From: Eonycteris spelaea
Lineage: Eukaryota; Chordata; Mammalia; Chiroptera; Pteropodidae
Assembly (NCBI GenBank): GCA_003508835.1
Contig: PUFA01000062.1
Location: 4,495,001-4,559,000 of the forward strand
DNA: 64,000 nt
Direction of reading: 5' to 3'
The notes below the pieces were generated by a model, which saw nothing but the letters and a program-made list of their open reading frames with translations, did not search any database and was not told where the DNA came from. The stretch's first letter is position 1. Each line of letters starts with the position of its first letter. A program made the translations under genes and the position numbers. This document shows, in pieces, positions 1-13,597 of this stretch.

Positions 1-420
1 TTCACCACTGCCCCATGCAAAATTTCTATTCCAGCCAATATATGTCTGACCATTGCCTGTAAAACAGACATACTTAGCCCATCCTCATTTCATGTCTTTG
101 CATACTGTACATCCTTCTCACTCTCCACTCTGTTTTTTAAATCTTAGCCATCATTTAGACTTAACATAGAATGCCGTCTCTACAAAAAGCTTCTGATCAT
201 TTCAGCCCACATCTCAGCTTCTCCCAAACTTGTTGCTATCCCATCGTTTAACCAGACTGTATACTACCTTACCAACATACTTGCCAGTAGACTATATTAG
301 CTCCTTGGGGCCAGAATTTGTCTGGCTGTTCCTGGAACACATTGGCACATACAATTCTAAATTAATGAATAAAAAATCTCACAGTTGGACATTTCTCCAG
401 TCATAAGTAATTGGCATTTT
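1..420 (+). repeat. Degenerate L2-like LINE 3' fragment
   Basis: CT-rich sequence with phrases typical of L2 3' ends: an 'actatattagctccttggg' block about 293-312, then a CTGGAACACATTGGCACATA-like stretch, then 'aatgaataaa'. It is highly diverged, so the family call is tentative. Confidence 0.4.
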
Positions 421-634
421 TAATCATTTCACTTGTTTATCCTTGTGTTTCTTATATCAACATACTGCATGCCTCAGACATACCCAGTCTTCTTTTAATA
501 CCAGCAGGCTTTACCTGTGGAAGTACAGACCTGCTTTAAGACATCTGGGACTGACATCCTGTAATTTCAGGAGCCTTCCAGAGGCCTGCAGAGCCCTCCA
601 CAGTCTAACCTTTGTTACTCCGACCTCTCATCCT

Positions 635-635
<1 letters not shown>

Positions 636-682
<47 letters not shown>
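636..682 (+). repeat. (TC)n microsatellite
   Basis: About 23 uninterrupted TC units just upstream of an L2 fragment. The open reading frame that crosses it is only a low-complexity Leu/Ser artefact. Confidence 0.95.
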
Positions 683-684
<2 letters not shown>

Positions 685-699
685 AAGTAGTGACCTTCC

Positions 700-1060
700 C
701 CTTCTTAATCACCTAGGAAGGCTGCTCAAGGCTCTCATACTTGCTGCTCCATCTGCCCGAAACATTTCTTGCCCCCCAGATATTCTAAGGGCTTGTTCCT
801 CATCTCCTTAAGACTTTGGCTCAAATTTTACCTCAGTGAGGTGTTCCCCTGTCTAAATCACAATAATTCCCACCCACATTCTTATTGCCCGTGCCTCATT
901 TATTTTTCTCCTTGGCACTTACCACTCTGTGTATTACTAATCTCATTCATTCCCTCTCTTCCTGTTAGACTGAGTGCCCTGAGCAGTGGGATTTTGGTCT
1001 GACTTTTCTGCCCTGTCTTTAGTGTCCAAATAGGTACTTAAGAAATATTTCTTCTAAAAA
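700..1060 (+). repeat. L2-like LINE 3' fragment
   Basis: Runs through the usual L2 3' landmarks in order: a 'ttgctgctccatctgcccga' type block, a 'tggctcaaattttacctca' block, 'tatttttctccttggcacttaccact', the 'gttagactgagtgccctgagcagtggg' block and a final 'aggtacttaagaaatattt'. Sense orientation is +. Confidence 0.6.
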
Positions 1061-4000
1061 TTAAAGGGAATGAAGAGAGGAGGCTTGTAGACAGTCGTTA
1101 GGAACTGTCCTTTCCGTTTTTGGAAAAACTTCCATTCCAAAGGGGCAGAAATAGGAAAAATGTGTTTCTACTTTTCCCTCAAATCCAGGAAATACCTAGA
1201 TTTTCAAGTGTTTCAAGGAAATAATAATTAGATTAGTTAATTAAATGCATGATATTTTGCTTGTTTTATTTTTTTTTAAATAAAAATGTCCATTGTGAGG
1301 GAGAATTCCGAGCAACTGTAAAAGGGGCTTAAGTTCTTTTTCTGAAAACCACAGAAAAATACATTCATACAAAACCTTTCATCTCACTATCACAGATATT
1401 TATTGTTAATATTTTGGTGCATGCCCTTTCAATAATATAATGTTAAGCTTGAGATCTTTTCATCATAATTTAATTCTCTGTAATCTAATATATTTCACTT
1501 TGGACAAAAATATGACTTCAGTAATATGTTTGTATTACAGGTGCTATAACAACTCGAAACAGCTGACATGTAAGACATTTTAAATCATTTTACCAAAATG
1601 ATTTAGTATTTAAATAGCTGAAATACTATAGCTTTCTCAAATTGTGTGAGAAATAACATGAGCATTCTTGAAGAGATTACACAGTAATTTAGGATGTAAG
1701 TATAATAACCCCTGAAGCAGTTGTTAAGGATTATTTTGAGTAAAACCGATTTAAGGATTACTATGCTTATAAACTTCTTGTGTTCCTGCACAAATCCTTA
1801 AATGATCCTTTGTGTTTAGCAGGGTTCAAAAAAAATCTTAACAAAACAAACACCAGAATATTTTGAATGACAAATTAAATTCTTTAAAAAAAATCTACAG
1901 ACATAACTTTTATGAAATTGCTTAATTGCATAATCTGGAATACATCAGATGATACTTATTAAGTTGAAGTAAACCACAATTGTAGATTGGCTGAAGAAAA
2001 CATACAAATAAATAACGTGGAAAAGCACTAGAAGTTTATTCTGGAGAGGCCTGTTAGCAAGCAGAGAGTAACTGACACATTGAGATGAAACTTCTTTCCT
2101 GCATAACCCATGTGTCCTCAACACAGGGATGTGAGTGGAAGACTACGAAAGACAGGAGATCAGGGTTTAGCAAAGAAGCGGTGGTCACTCGCCATAGTGT
2201 GACCCACTGCCATTAGAAAAATGAAAATATTCCCCCTACATACGATGCCTCTCACATGAAACAGACTGCAAGCCTCTTCTTGCCTCATTCTTGAAAGTGT
2301 TGCAGTTCCTTGATGAAAGCTGTTGATTTTTATTCTCTGTATTTCAACCAAGAATTCCAAATAGTAACTGCTCATCTGTTTTGAATTGATAGGTTGCCTA
2401 GATCCCACTTGATTTTCCATATGGAATAGGAGGCTCAGTGTTCTCCCTTGTAACCAGCAGTTCTTTTAATCAGTGCTTCCAGGAGATGGTTTTAATCGTT
2501 AGCTAGCTCTCCTTGGAGCTCATTTCCTATTGTTTAAAAAAATTCACAAGGGAAAGTCAGTGGTGGCTATTTAATCTTTTCTTATCATCACCTATTACTA
2601 AATTGCCATGCTTGCTGGAGGCCATTGTATTCATCGTTATCCACTGTATTTCTTAATAGTTTTCTGAGCTCTGGGATTTAGAATTAAATCTATATAATTA
2701 AAGCGATTGATTTGGGGAATAATACTTTCTTGCTTACACACTGCATTTTCCTAAGCACATAACAATCTTTTATATTATTATTCCTTTCGTTTCATTACTA
2801 ATGATACAGTCGTGGACAGAGGTGGCTTTTTAAATTTTTTTGTTTGGAGAAGTGGATGAGCATCATCAGCTTAGAAGTGATGTGCAGGGGGCTCAAAGTA
2901 GCCAGGAGAGATTGGGCATTGATTTTAGGTATTTGTGTTAAGCCAGAGCTAGAGCACAAATCTGTAATGTAGTTCGGTAGAACTGCCTATGATTCGAAGA
3001 AATGTATTAATCATTAGCTAGTCAGAGTTCTCTTATGTAGGAGGCAGGGATTTGGGTTCTTCGAAAGGTTTAGGTTTAAATTGGAATTTATACTAACAGT
3101 GCAAAAAGAAAAAAAAAAATTTCAAAAAGATCCAGGGCAAGGGCCCAGAGCTCAGGAGAGAGAACAGCTGGAAAGAAAAATCTAATATCTGCCTTTAAAA
3201 ATAACATAATTAAAACTCTAGAAAATTTTCCATCTTGAACAGACAAGCCCAGCACAGGAGATTTCATCTTAACTTCTCGAACTGCTATTTGCCGACTTGC
3301 TCATTTTTTGCTGTGACCAAACTCATCTTTCATCACACCTACCAGTGAAGGAATCACACTTGAGTGTCTGTGACCTGTTGACTGACACCTCCACACTGTA
3401 TGTGAACTTTTCTGTACTCCTCAAGACATATCCTTAAATTCATAGAGTAGAAATAGGTTAAAGTTTGAAGTCATTAAAAGTAAAGGCAAACGCCTACCTT
3501 GTCTGTTTCCTTCCCGCTTTGCCTGACCTGTGAATATTTTATTAATCTCCTTTCTGCCATCCCTTGTAATATACATTCTATAATTCTTCCTTCACATTTA
3601 CCCACACAAGCTAAGATTACAAAGGGAGTTGAATCTGACTTCTAAAGAACAAAAGTGAAATTTTCTTTGGCCTTTCAAAAAGGACCCCTCCCTGTGGCCC
3701 TGAGAGGGAGGAGCTGTGTCACTCTTTTTCTCCAGCATCCCCTGCTCTAGCACAAAACATGATTCAAATCAATAAATGATGGATATAAACAATGACTGGG
3801 CAGCTAATGTATCTTATAAGTAATAAGTGGTATTCTTATGCTATTGGTGATGAGTACAAATTGCATCTTTTTAAGAGGTATGGTTGACAATATGAATAGA
3901 GGGCACCCCACTTCTAATTCTATTCCTACTGTACAGAAAGTTCCCATATAGATAAATGATAAGTCTTGTTACTCAGAAGAAGCTTACAAGGAAAGTCACC

Positions 4001-4139
4001 CTGCTCCATATACATTCACCCCCTGCCCCCACACACACACCCTCAACACACAAGATTTAAGCAATGTTGTGGAATTAAGAAAAAAAATTTTGAGAGAATT
4101 TTGGACTTCGCCCTTTAACGCTAACACTAATAATAAATG

Positions 4140-4300
4140 TCATTTTGGGGCATTTATTAGGTGCCTGGCTCTGTATTAAATTTATATGTTGTATTATCTA
4201 ACTTTCACAATCCTTCGATGTATATACTCTCATTTTACAAATGAGAAAAACCAAGTTTCAGAGAGGTTTTAGTAATTTGCCCATAGTCCAGGCAATAAAA
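4140..4300 (-). repeat. MIR SINE fragment
   Basis: Contains the MIR core read backwards: 'attaggtgcctggctctgta', then 'ctcattttacaaatgag' and 'tttcagagaggtt', ending in 'ttgcccatagtccaggca'. This is an old mammalian-wide SINE in the antisense direction. Confidence 0.6.
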
Positions 4301-6689
4301 CCTTTAAGCCTGTTCTGTTATACAAAGAAAATTACTCAAAAAATTACTGAAGGAACCACTGGAGAACTCTGTGCCCTCCTCTTCATCATCATCATCGTGG
4401 TCATCAGGATGACTGTGCTTGTCATGCATCCCTGAGGTCTTTGGATAGGAGGAGCACTGTATCTGTAACATTTATGACTTGCTGTCTTGATGCACAATGA
4501 CACTTACAGAACAATGAACAGTCTTGGCAGGGAGAAAAGTTGACCCATCTAACCAATGGGCAAGAACTTCATATGATTCACAGATAATGTTACCAGCTAA
4601 TTCCTGATCTTTTGCCTGCATCTCAAAAGGAGGGAGGGGCGGGGGCATGAGCTATTAGGAATGAATTTCAGTTATTAGGAAGTTCAGAAATGTGACATTG
4701 ATCCGTTTCTGAGACTGCCAGCGGAAATGGATACCAGGTTTGTAAGCAGTTTTGTGTATAGTTCCAAATGCACGTTTGCATACATCACTGTCTATACATG
4801 TCTTCATAAAGAGTAGGCTGAACTTCTATTTCACTATTAATTTTGCCCACTTACATATTTTCCTAAATTAAATATATGGTTATCACTTGAAATAGTTATC
4901 AAAGTAACATTTGTTAGAAGGTAGAAAAATTGAATAACCCAAATTAAAAGGACTTTACTTTTTTAGAGGAAAATAATCTGTTGCAAAAATTCTGGCTAAG
5001 TTAAATTATAGAGTCCTTACATGAAACAATGCACTCAAGAAATACACTTAAGGAATTCTTCATGTTTTCATTTGCTCTCATTGCACCTAGAATTTTCATA
5101 GAAACTAACCTTATGAGATGTTCTATAAATCCTAAAAAGATTTATAATTTAAAACATTCTTTAAAAATAAAAAACAAAACCATGTATTTGTAACCTTTAT
5201 TCAAAAAGACAAGAATGATCAAAGAAAAGGAACCAAATGACTAATTGTTAGGGACAAAATGAAAAATTTTTGACTAAACAAAGCTACCAGAAATCACTTT
5301 GATCAGAATTACTTTGTACTGAAAACCAACCAGAAAAGGAGCTATTTTTTTTAATTAACTCTTTCATTTCATCCCATCATAAGTTTTAAATGATTACTTC
5401 TTGATATAGTTTAAGTAACTGTACAGACAAGGTAAGGGTAGATTTCTCTGCTGTGACAATAATGACAAGTGCACATTAAGAGATTCACTCAAGAATTTTT
5501 GCAGAATGAGGAGGAGTGTCAGAGACAGCTGGGCTTGCAGACCTTCCGGAAGTCTTTTATTGTTTGCTGTCTTGGATCAAGTCCAAAATGAGAATAATTA
5601 CCCCGTAAGACTGCCAAGTTTTCAGGCTGTTGAGATAACCCTGGTCTTGTAGTAGGAAAGAAATGTGAGCCAAGGTGCAAAAAAAGTTACTGAATTTTAT
5701 AAAAAATATTTCTAAGGGAGGAGTTTTCTTAGAAGTCATCCATTTGCTTTGACCAATAGAAGGCAAAGTAGAGAATCATCTGGTCAAAACCACAGAAAAT
5801 AAAGGAAGGAGAAAATCAGACTTGATATCCACTCTTACGCTGTCAGTAGTAATCCGGGAGCTGAGGATTTTAATCAGGTTTCCTTGGGACCTTTCAGTAA
5901 TTCGGGAAAGCCTTTGCAGGAGGAGGGGAACAGGAAGTAGCTCAAGACTGAATGGGGAAATGTTTATTGTCCTGAAAACTGCATTTTCCAAATTTTTAAA
6001 AAAATTACTCTTGATTTAACATTAAACAGGTCCACTCTATTGAAAACAGAGAAGAAATTTTAGGTTTTGCTCTAAATTTCCAAAGCTAATAACCAGTATA
6101 TTATTCTTGTAACACCTGTGAAAAAATACTATTATAAGGAGGTCACACTTTTTGAGATGGATGAGTTCCTTGAGTATGTAAAATACCTAAATATTTAAGA
6201 ACATTCATAATTCCAAATTAGTTTTCCGATAAGAATAATTTTAAACACAAGGAATAAATACATATCTAATAGTCACTTTGTATCATATATAACTTTTGCT
6301 GCTTCTTTTGAAAGTTGGTTTCTGACATATTTCTCTGTTTTACCACTAGCACTCACACTTAATAAATACTTGATTGGCATGGTCACAATTTAGCAACAGT
6401 GATTGTTAAAATAACAGCCCAGTAGTCATCAGAATCACCTTTAGGATTTGTGAGGCAGCTAAACAAGTGGTTCAGATCATGACTAGTGATATGTGTATTT
6501 CTTCCCCCAACTAATGTGGCACCATCATGTGGCAGGTAGTATTAGAAAAGTTAAATCAGTTGGTCTGTCAGCTTTGAAGTTATGTGATTCTTGAATATAT
6601 TTTAGATGTAGGGATTCATATTTTACATATTAAGTACATCCTTATTAATACTTACATATCGATATTTTAAATGCCATGATCCAAATCCA

Positions 6690-6800
6690 TATAAAATACA
6701 ACTATGTCCTTGTTTGCAGATGAAGAAACTGATGTTTGAATAATATTTACCTATGGGCACACAGTTTATAGGTGACAGAATTGGATTTACCTGTATTCTT
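6690..6800 (-). repeat. MIR SINE fragment
   Basis: Short antisense MIR core: 'gcagatgaagaaactgatgt' followed by 'gggcacacagtttataggtg' and a truncated end. Confidence 0.5.
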
Positions 6801-6934
6801 TGCTCAAAACCATGCTGCTTACATAACTGGGAAGGTCAAAATGAAAGGTGCTAACTCCAGGGAGACTTTAGGAGTAGCTTATGTAAGAGGGAAAGATGAT
6901 CTCATGAGCCAGGGAGAGAGGAAAAACTTTGCTG

Positions 6935-7080
6935 AGTTTCTCAAACTGTGGACCATGTGCACCAAAACATTTGAAATCTCAATTAAAAATGTTATTCCTG
7001 AGTCTTCCCCCAATTAAATTAGAGCCTCTAGTGGTAGAGCCTGTAAATCAGCATTCTTACCAACCCCATGGTTTATGGTA
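6935..7080. repeat. MER5-like hAT (Charlie) fragment
   Basis: Begins with 'gtttctcaaactgtggacca', typical of MER5 termini. It continues with diverged MER5 interior including 'tgtaaatcagcattctta'. This is an old non-autonomous DNA transposon remnant. Confidence 0.45.
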
Positions 7081-8229
7081 ATTAAAATTTCGGTAATGTC
7101 AGAGGGTTATATGCCCCTTAGACACCATTCTCTCTCCACCCGTAAGTCCAGGGATACCCTCTACACCAACAATCCCTACTAATAAACAACTGAAGACTCT
7201 CGAGAGGTGTTCAATAGATCAAGTGCATGGTGAGCTGCTCTGCAGAGGAATCAGAATGTGACACTGGCCAACTGTGGCATACTCGGTTCGTACTCATGCA
7301 TTTCTTATTGTGCCTCTAACCTTTCTACAGCCATTTTCTCCAGCACATGGACGGTTAACTGGGTGTTTGCACTTGAGATAATATCAGTGTTCTGGTAACC
7401 TTTCACTCGAGGGTATCATATTTCAATTAACTTCCTGGTCAATCGGCCTCCTGGTCACTCGACTTCCTGGTTGGCTTCGATCCATGTCCACAGAGCGGGA
7501 GAGGACAGCAATCCCCCAAACAATGTCCGCGCCTCTTCTATGACTTTCTGTGGGGGAAATGTCTCCATGATTCTGGCTTCTCCCAGCCCACATCCCTCCA
7601 CTTACATGCACATAAAATTTGCTAAATCTCTTGAGTCTCTCTTCCATATCAGTGTGCATTTTGTTTCAAATCTTGTGGAGTTTGAACAATTTTATGTTCT
7701 TAGCCAGTTCTTTAGCTCAGTAATTCCATGGCTTTGGGACCTATTCCAAGGAAAGAACCTCAAACAAGGAAAGACAGCATGTATAATTATGTTTATGACA
7801 ACACTATTTACACTTAAAGAAATCAAAAGCAATCTAGAGAGAAATGTAAAAAGAGGGGAGTGAAAGGATTTGGTGAAATATTATGCAGATATGAACTAGG
7901 GGTTCATGAAGACTATTCAGGAACACGGACGAACTGCTAATGAAAAATAAGCAATGTATCTACATAGGCTGTGCTACCTAGGTGCTCTAAGCTCATCCAT
8001 GAATAGAAAATGAGAAAGACTGGGAGATAATAAAAATTTTAGTAGTTGTAGTATGTTGATAAATCATGATTGATTTTTCCTACTTCCTGAGTTTTCCAAA
8101 GTATTTATGGTTTTATTTAATTACTATTTTTTATATAAAACTCATCAAACTCCCCAGCCTGTTTACCTTCTATTCACAAGGCCTAATACATGGAGTAATC
8201 TTTGATTTCATCCTTTATTCAGGTCAGCT

Positions 8230-9640
8230 CTGTAAGTCTTTTGTTAAAGGTTCTCGAATACCCGCCATGAGCACTCTGTTTACCTCTCTTACAGACCTTC
8301 TGATAGTGTCCTCACAGCTCCTGCAACAATGTCCACTTCTGCCTCCTCTTATCTGACCTCCAAAAGTTGAAGTGTCTCAGGGCAGTTAGGTGGTCCCTTC
8401 TCTCCTCTGTTTACATTCTCTCCCTAAATGATCTCGTCTCCTTAAGCCACGTTTCAATATCAGATGACTTCCAAATTGAAGTTTCCAAACATTATCTCTT
8501 CCCTAAACTCCAAATGTCCCTTTATCCAAAAGCTACCTTATCTTCACATGGATGTCTGATAGATATCACATATCTATCATATCAAAACAGAATTCTAGGT
8601 TTCCTCTCTACCCTCTCCCAACTCGACTTAATTAATTAATTAATTAGTTAATTAGCCTGCAAATATAGTAATAATTAAGTCAATTCTTATTGATCTCAGT
8701 ACTTAGTATCATTATCCACCCTTTACTCAGGCCAGAAATCTTAGACTCCTTTATTGCTATTTGGCCACCACCACATAGTGTTTTGGGATGTCTAAGCAGC
8801 TACACTGCCCCAATACACACAAGCTCTGTCTACTTCTTTCAGTTCATGTCTACTGTTACCAGGTATCAGCCACTATCATCTCTCATTTGGAAATGAAAGA
8901 TAGAATATCCTTATAGGTAGCTTCCCTAGTGGATCATTCTATTACCATAGAATGATAAATTATCATCATTGTTTAATATAATTAATAATTATACATTAGC
9001 CATAATTATATAGTATTAACTATTAGTATTAATTATTATACCATATTTTATTACATTATAGTCCATTCTCCACACAGCAGCCTGAATTATTAAAAACATA
9101 AATCACATGTCGCTTTCTGCTTAAAATTCACCAACGCCTGTACACTACAATTAGAATAAAATTTTACGATTATTTATTATTAATTAATAATATTACTACC
9201 ACTATAGCATATGAAATTCTCACAGGTCCCACAAGATCTAGTCCTTGCCCACTCCCCATCACTTGACTCCAGCCCTGGTCACTGCCAGCCTCCCTGCCTC
9301 GGCCCTCACTCATGCCCAGCTCAGTCCTGCTGTGCAGTTGTCTATTCCTGTACCTGGCATGCTCTTCCCCAGGTCTTGGCTGGGCTGGCTCTTTCTCATC
9401 AGCTCACATGTCACATGAGAAGCCTTCTCTGACCTCAGCAGATCTTCCTGTTCCACATCTCTAGCCATTATCACCTCACCCAGTTTGATTTTTAAGCCAT
9501 TTTTTTACGTATTTGTTCCACCCCCCATGCACACTAGAATATTGGCTCCATAACAATAGGTTCCTTGTATTTTCCTCTTTTTTTAATCCCTTGAACTTAA
9601 AGAAAAGAAAAAAGAAAAACAACAACAACAACTTCTGCCC
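8230..9640 (+). repeat. LINE (L2-like) 3' region, interrupted by AT-rich DNA
   Basis: 8280-8900 carries degenerate 3'-region motifs such as 'tcacatggatgtctgatag', 'actcaggccagaaatcttag' and 'gccactatcatctctcattt'. 9060-9640 carries the later part: 'cattctccacacagcagcct', 'ctggtcactgccagcctccc', 'cctggcatgctcttcccca' and 'agaagccttctctgacctc'. The two halves are in the same order and orientation as an intact element and are separated by AT-rich sequence at 8900-9060, so they probably derive from one old insertion. The exact subfamily is not resolved. Confidence 0.55.
8626..8655. repeat. (TTAA)n simple repeat
   Basis: Seven or so near-perfect TTAA/TTAG units embedded in the LINE remnant. Confidence 0.8.
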
Positions 9641-9664
9641 AAAAAGAACTTAGCACCTAGTAGA

Positions 9665-10340
9665 CATAGAATTTTTTTTGTAAACTTTTTTATTTGCAGT
9701 ATATTATATATACAGAAAAATCCACAAATCCCAAGTTTAGATTTTTAACAAAGTGAACTCACTCATGTAATCCCCACCCAGGTCAAGCCATAGAACATCA
9801 CCAGCACTTCAGAAGCTTCTCTCTGTGTCTCTTCCCAATTATTATCTCCCCCAAGGTCACTGCTACTCTGACTCTGATGAGGATTAATTTTGCCTGTATT
9901 TAAACTTCATATGAACAGAACCATGCAATATGTACTGTTGTGAGTCTGGATTCGTTCATTCAGCATTTTATCTGGCCATGTTTTTGCATGGAGCGGTAGT
10001 TCCTTTGTCCTCATTCGTGGCTAATACTTTGTTTATACAGTTTATTTCATTCTATTCTAGGTAGATCTTTGGGTTGTTTCTTCTTCGGAGGTATGAATAA
10101 TGCCAAGGTGAACATTTTTATACCTTTTTTAGGGCACATTATGTGGGTGTCTTAGGAGAGGAAGGGCTCAGTCAGAGGGTTTAGCTTTACTAGATTCTGC
10201 CAAACGGTTTTCTGAGGGGTTTGTACCAAATTACACTCCTACTATCAACGTGAAAATTCCTGTTGCTCCCCATTGTCACCAACACTGGGTATTGTCAGTT
10301 TTTCTTAACTGTAGCGGTTCTGGGGGTGGCTTAATAGTTT
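9665..10340 (-). repeat. L1M LINE 3' fragment, antisense
   Basis: Read on the + strand it shows the reverse complement of the familiar L1M 3' region: 'catgtttttgcatgga', 'gatctttgggttgtttcttc', 'attctgccaaacggttttctg', 'ccaaattacactcctactat' and 'tcaccaacactgggtattgt'. The old L1 therefore lies on the minus strand. Confidence 0.6.
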
Positions 10341-11539
10341 CTCCTTTCGAAATAAACCAACTGTTTGAATGGATTAAGTCTCAGAAAACATTTGTTTTTC
10401 CTGCTGCAGTTGCGCATTTGTCAACGGGTCGCAGGAACATCCATAGTGAGAAGGGTAAGATGGTAGCCGTGGCTAGACTACGTTTTTTAAATGAGTAAAC
10501 CCAGATAGAAACAATCTGATGAAATCAGAAATGTCTAAAGGGGTATCTGTGCTCTCTGATTTTGCTCATATTGGGTACTGGATTCTTGTCTCAAGTCTCA
10601 AGTAAGGCTTGCTAGTTCTAAAATTCACATATAGCAATGCCCAAAGGGTTTCTTAATTTGACATTTCTGTGGAGCTACTAAAGATGTGAGTGGATGGTGG
10701 TTGAATTCATTATATTCTATAATGAAACCTTTATACAGCTGATCACATATAGTCATATACAATACATTACAGAGAAACGTTCTGATTTCATCTTCATATT
10801 CTCGTGATTCATAGCGTTCTTGTCTGCGACATGTGTACTAATCTCTCTTTTCTTCAGCGATCATCACTAATTCTTCATCTTTGCTTATAAGTGGATTCAC
10901 TTTATAGTTGCAGGCTCTGAGCCGTTACCAGGCAGTTTCTTCAGCTCTGCCCGGTGTTGCTGCTGGCTCTGACTGTGTGATACGGGTGCTGAGTTTTCGG
11001 CTCCGCTTATTCTGCATCATTTCCTCTGTGCCACAGTACTTCCACGCAGCACCACCAGGTCTGGAATCATTTTGATCGAGTTGGGTTTCATTCTATTAAT
11101 CTCTTTATTGTTCGAAACTTTGATTCATTTCAAGAGGTCATTTGAACATTTTTACCAAAGTCACATGTCACCTATGTTTGGACTTTTTGATTTGTCTTTG
11201 GTTCCAATATTTTAGAAGTTGTTAACTGGAAAATGAGAGTTTGGACAAGGAGACATCTAAGGCCCTTCTAGTACTTTCTTGGTTTAGGTAAATTTGTTCC
11301 CAAAGTAATAAAGATGCGACAATATAAGATTTGGGCTTGAGTCTACTTCTCTGATTTTACTCTAGCCCATTGGAGACAGAAATCATGAATATAAAGCTTT
11401 TGATGACATAAGGGACTTAGTGGATCAATTACAGTTCGAGCTCCAAGAAACAAAGGAATAGAGCACAACTTGACCTAGGGATCCAGTGGAGGCCAGGGTA
11501 ATGGGATGGGGAATAATCACAGGGTTCAACATCATCACT

Positions 11540-11860
11540 TCCTTCAGATCTTTGCTCAGATGTCATCACGTTTCTGATATGACATGTATAAGACAGCAAG
11601 CCTCATCCGCACCCAGCGCTCCCTATCCTCCTTATCATCATCTCATATATTATTAATTTCCTAACATAGCATCTCTCCCTGCTTAAAACCAAGCTACAAG
11701 AAATACAAGACCTATCTATATCCCCATTACCTAATGTCTCACCCATATTCTTTCTAAAGTTCTCCAGGTCCTAAAATTTTAGGCCTCTCCACCCAGAATA
11801 GCTCTAGGCACATATAAAACACCCAGGAAATAATTGGGTGAATGAATGAATGATTAAAAA
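11540..11860 (+). repeat. L2-like LINE 3' fragment
   Basis: Contains 'tcagatctttgctcagatgt', 'agcatctctccctgcttaaa' and a terminal 'gggtgaatgaatgaatgatt', the typical L2 3' tandem end. Confidence 0.5.
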
Positions 11861-13204
11861 CTCCTGGCCCTCCTCTGTCCAGAATCCTTTAGAGGCCAGG
11901 ACTACCTAGAGTTCTATCCATTGAAAATTTACCTAACACTCCAGGAAGAGTAAAAGAATTTCAGTCATTCTTCCTTTAATTGTGTTTGTCTTCCGATGTC
12001 TAATTGAGAAATTATGGAAATTTTCTGAAGAGAGGGAGAAGCAGAAGACTCTGTGTTTAGAAACCAAAAGGTTTGAGGGCTGTGGATAATGGCAAAGAAA
12101 AGGAACAAGGACAAGGGAGGAGGCTATAAAGTGAGCTCGGAAAGGCCAAACACAAACCCACTACCTTCCACTTGTGTTCTAGACTATATCTTTTCATTTC
12201 TCCTCTCAATCATCAGATGGAAACTGCATTCTCCTCTAGAAGAGAAAAAAAAAAGGCCTAAAACCTCAAGAGCCCCATCCTCTTTGATAGAATGGCTGGG
12301 AAGTCAGGGGCTGAGGGGGAGGGAGTACTCAACACACTCATTTGATAATGAAGCGAGAAGATCTTCTCCCCTGAAGAAATTCATAGAGGCCTGGAGGGTT
12401 GAGCTGCGCATGCTGAGGTCATTTTGGAAAGTTGAATAGCCTGGGCATGAAGAGAAAGCAGGGTCTCCAGACTTTTTGAAACCTTGTTTTTATTATCCAA
12501 TTCTACTCATGGTCCTAACTGTCATAGAACAAAAATACCCATTGAGTTCTTATTATTCATAAGTGCATAGAGCCCAAGTACTTCACTTCCAGCTATATGT
12601 CCCAAAGACCTTTAAGATATCAAGCCTTTTCTGCCTTGAGGATTAAACAATACATATATATTCTTCTGTGTAAAGAAGAATACTGTACTCCTAGGATAGG
12701 ATTGACAGAATGCAAGGCCAGAGCAAGTACAAAGTCTACTAACTCTCAGCTCCTGTGAACTTGGTAGCACATGTGGTATGGAAATATAAACGATGGAAAT
12801 ATTTCCATGAACTTTTGGTCCCAAGGAAGTGATTGAAGGGGCTTTAATGCTTTTCTGGATTTTTGTGGTTGACATCGTTGTTTTCAGTTGTTAATCTGTT
12901 AGTAGTCAGATACGATTTCTTACTGAGACAAATGTATATATAGATGTCTTCTTGAAAGTTACCAGAATGTTGTCATTAATATCAAAACAATTGACCTTAA
13001 AATTTTTTGTGTGAGGAAGAAAGAGAAGCAAAACAGCTAGGAGAGTTTAAGCATGTTCCTAGCCCTTAAAATTCACAGACTACAGTTACTATGAGTACGT
13101 TTGCCTAGACAGAAATTTGTATTATAAATGAAAGTGATGTAGGCAGGAAACGATTTGTTGGTAAAAGAGAGATTGTGGTGGTATCAATAATGTTGTCAAG
13201 TGAA

Positions 13205-13400
13205 TAATTTTGACATTCATCATTTTATGTGATCCTCATGACAAGCTTTAATGTAGGCAGAATGTTAGACAATGCTGTCTCCATTTTACAAAGTGAGTGA
13301 GAAGAGTTATGAGACATGCCTGAAAGACTCGCTAAGTGAAGGATTAGGAATCTAGCTGCCAAATTTTCTTTTCCTAACACCAGACTGCGTGTGTGACAAT
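13205..13400 (-). repeat. MIR SINE fragment
   Basis: Antisense MIR: 'atgtgatcctcatgaca', 'tgtctccattttacaaagtg' and 'gagttatgagacatgcctga' followed by a degenerate head. Confidence 0.5.
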
Positions 13401-13579
13401 ACCTTAAACTTCTGGAGGATACCTTAGAAATATTTACTAGAAATATTTTCACATATTATTTCAATGGATAGCATATATTTTATTAATGATTAACATCTTA
13501 TTAAGTTCTTTCTACTGAAATAGTCTTACTGAGGGATGTGCTTGCCTTCTTTAATTGGGTCAAGATAGATGAAATTTTA

Positions 13580-13597
13580 TACACACACACACACAGT
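13580..13597. repeat. (AC)n microsatellite, short
   Basis: Eight AC units in AT-rich intron sequence. Confidence 0.8.

Noticed and set aside
12089..12439. 116-codon + strand frame starting MAKKRNKDKGGG
   Set aside because: After the basic start the sequence has no recognisable domain, and there are no splice or promoter signals.
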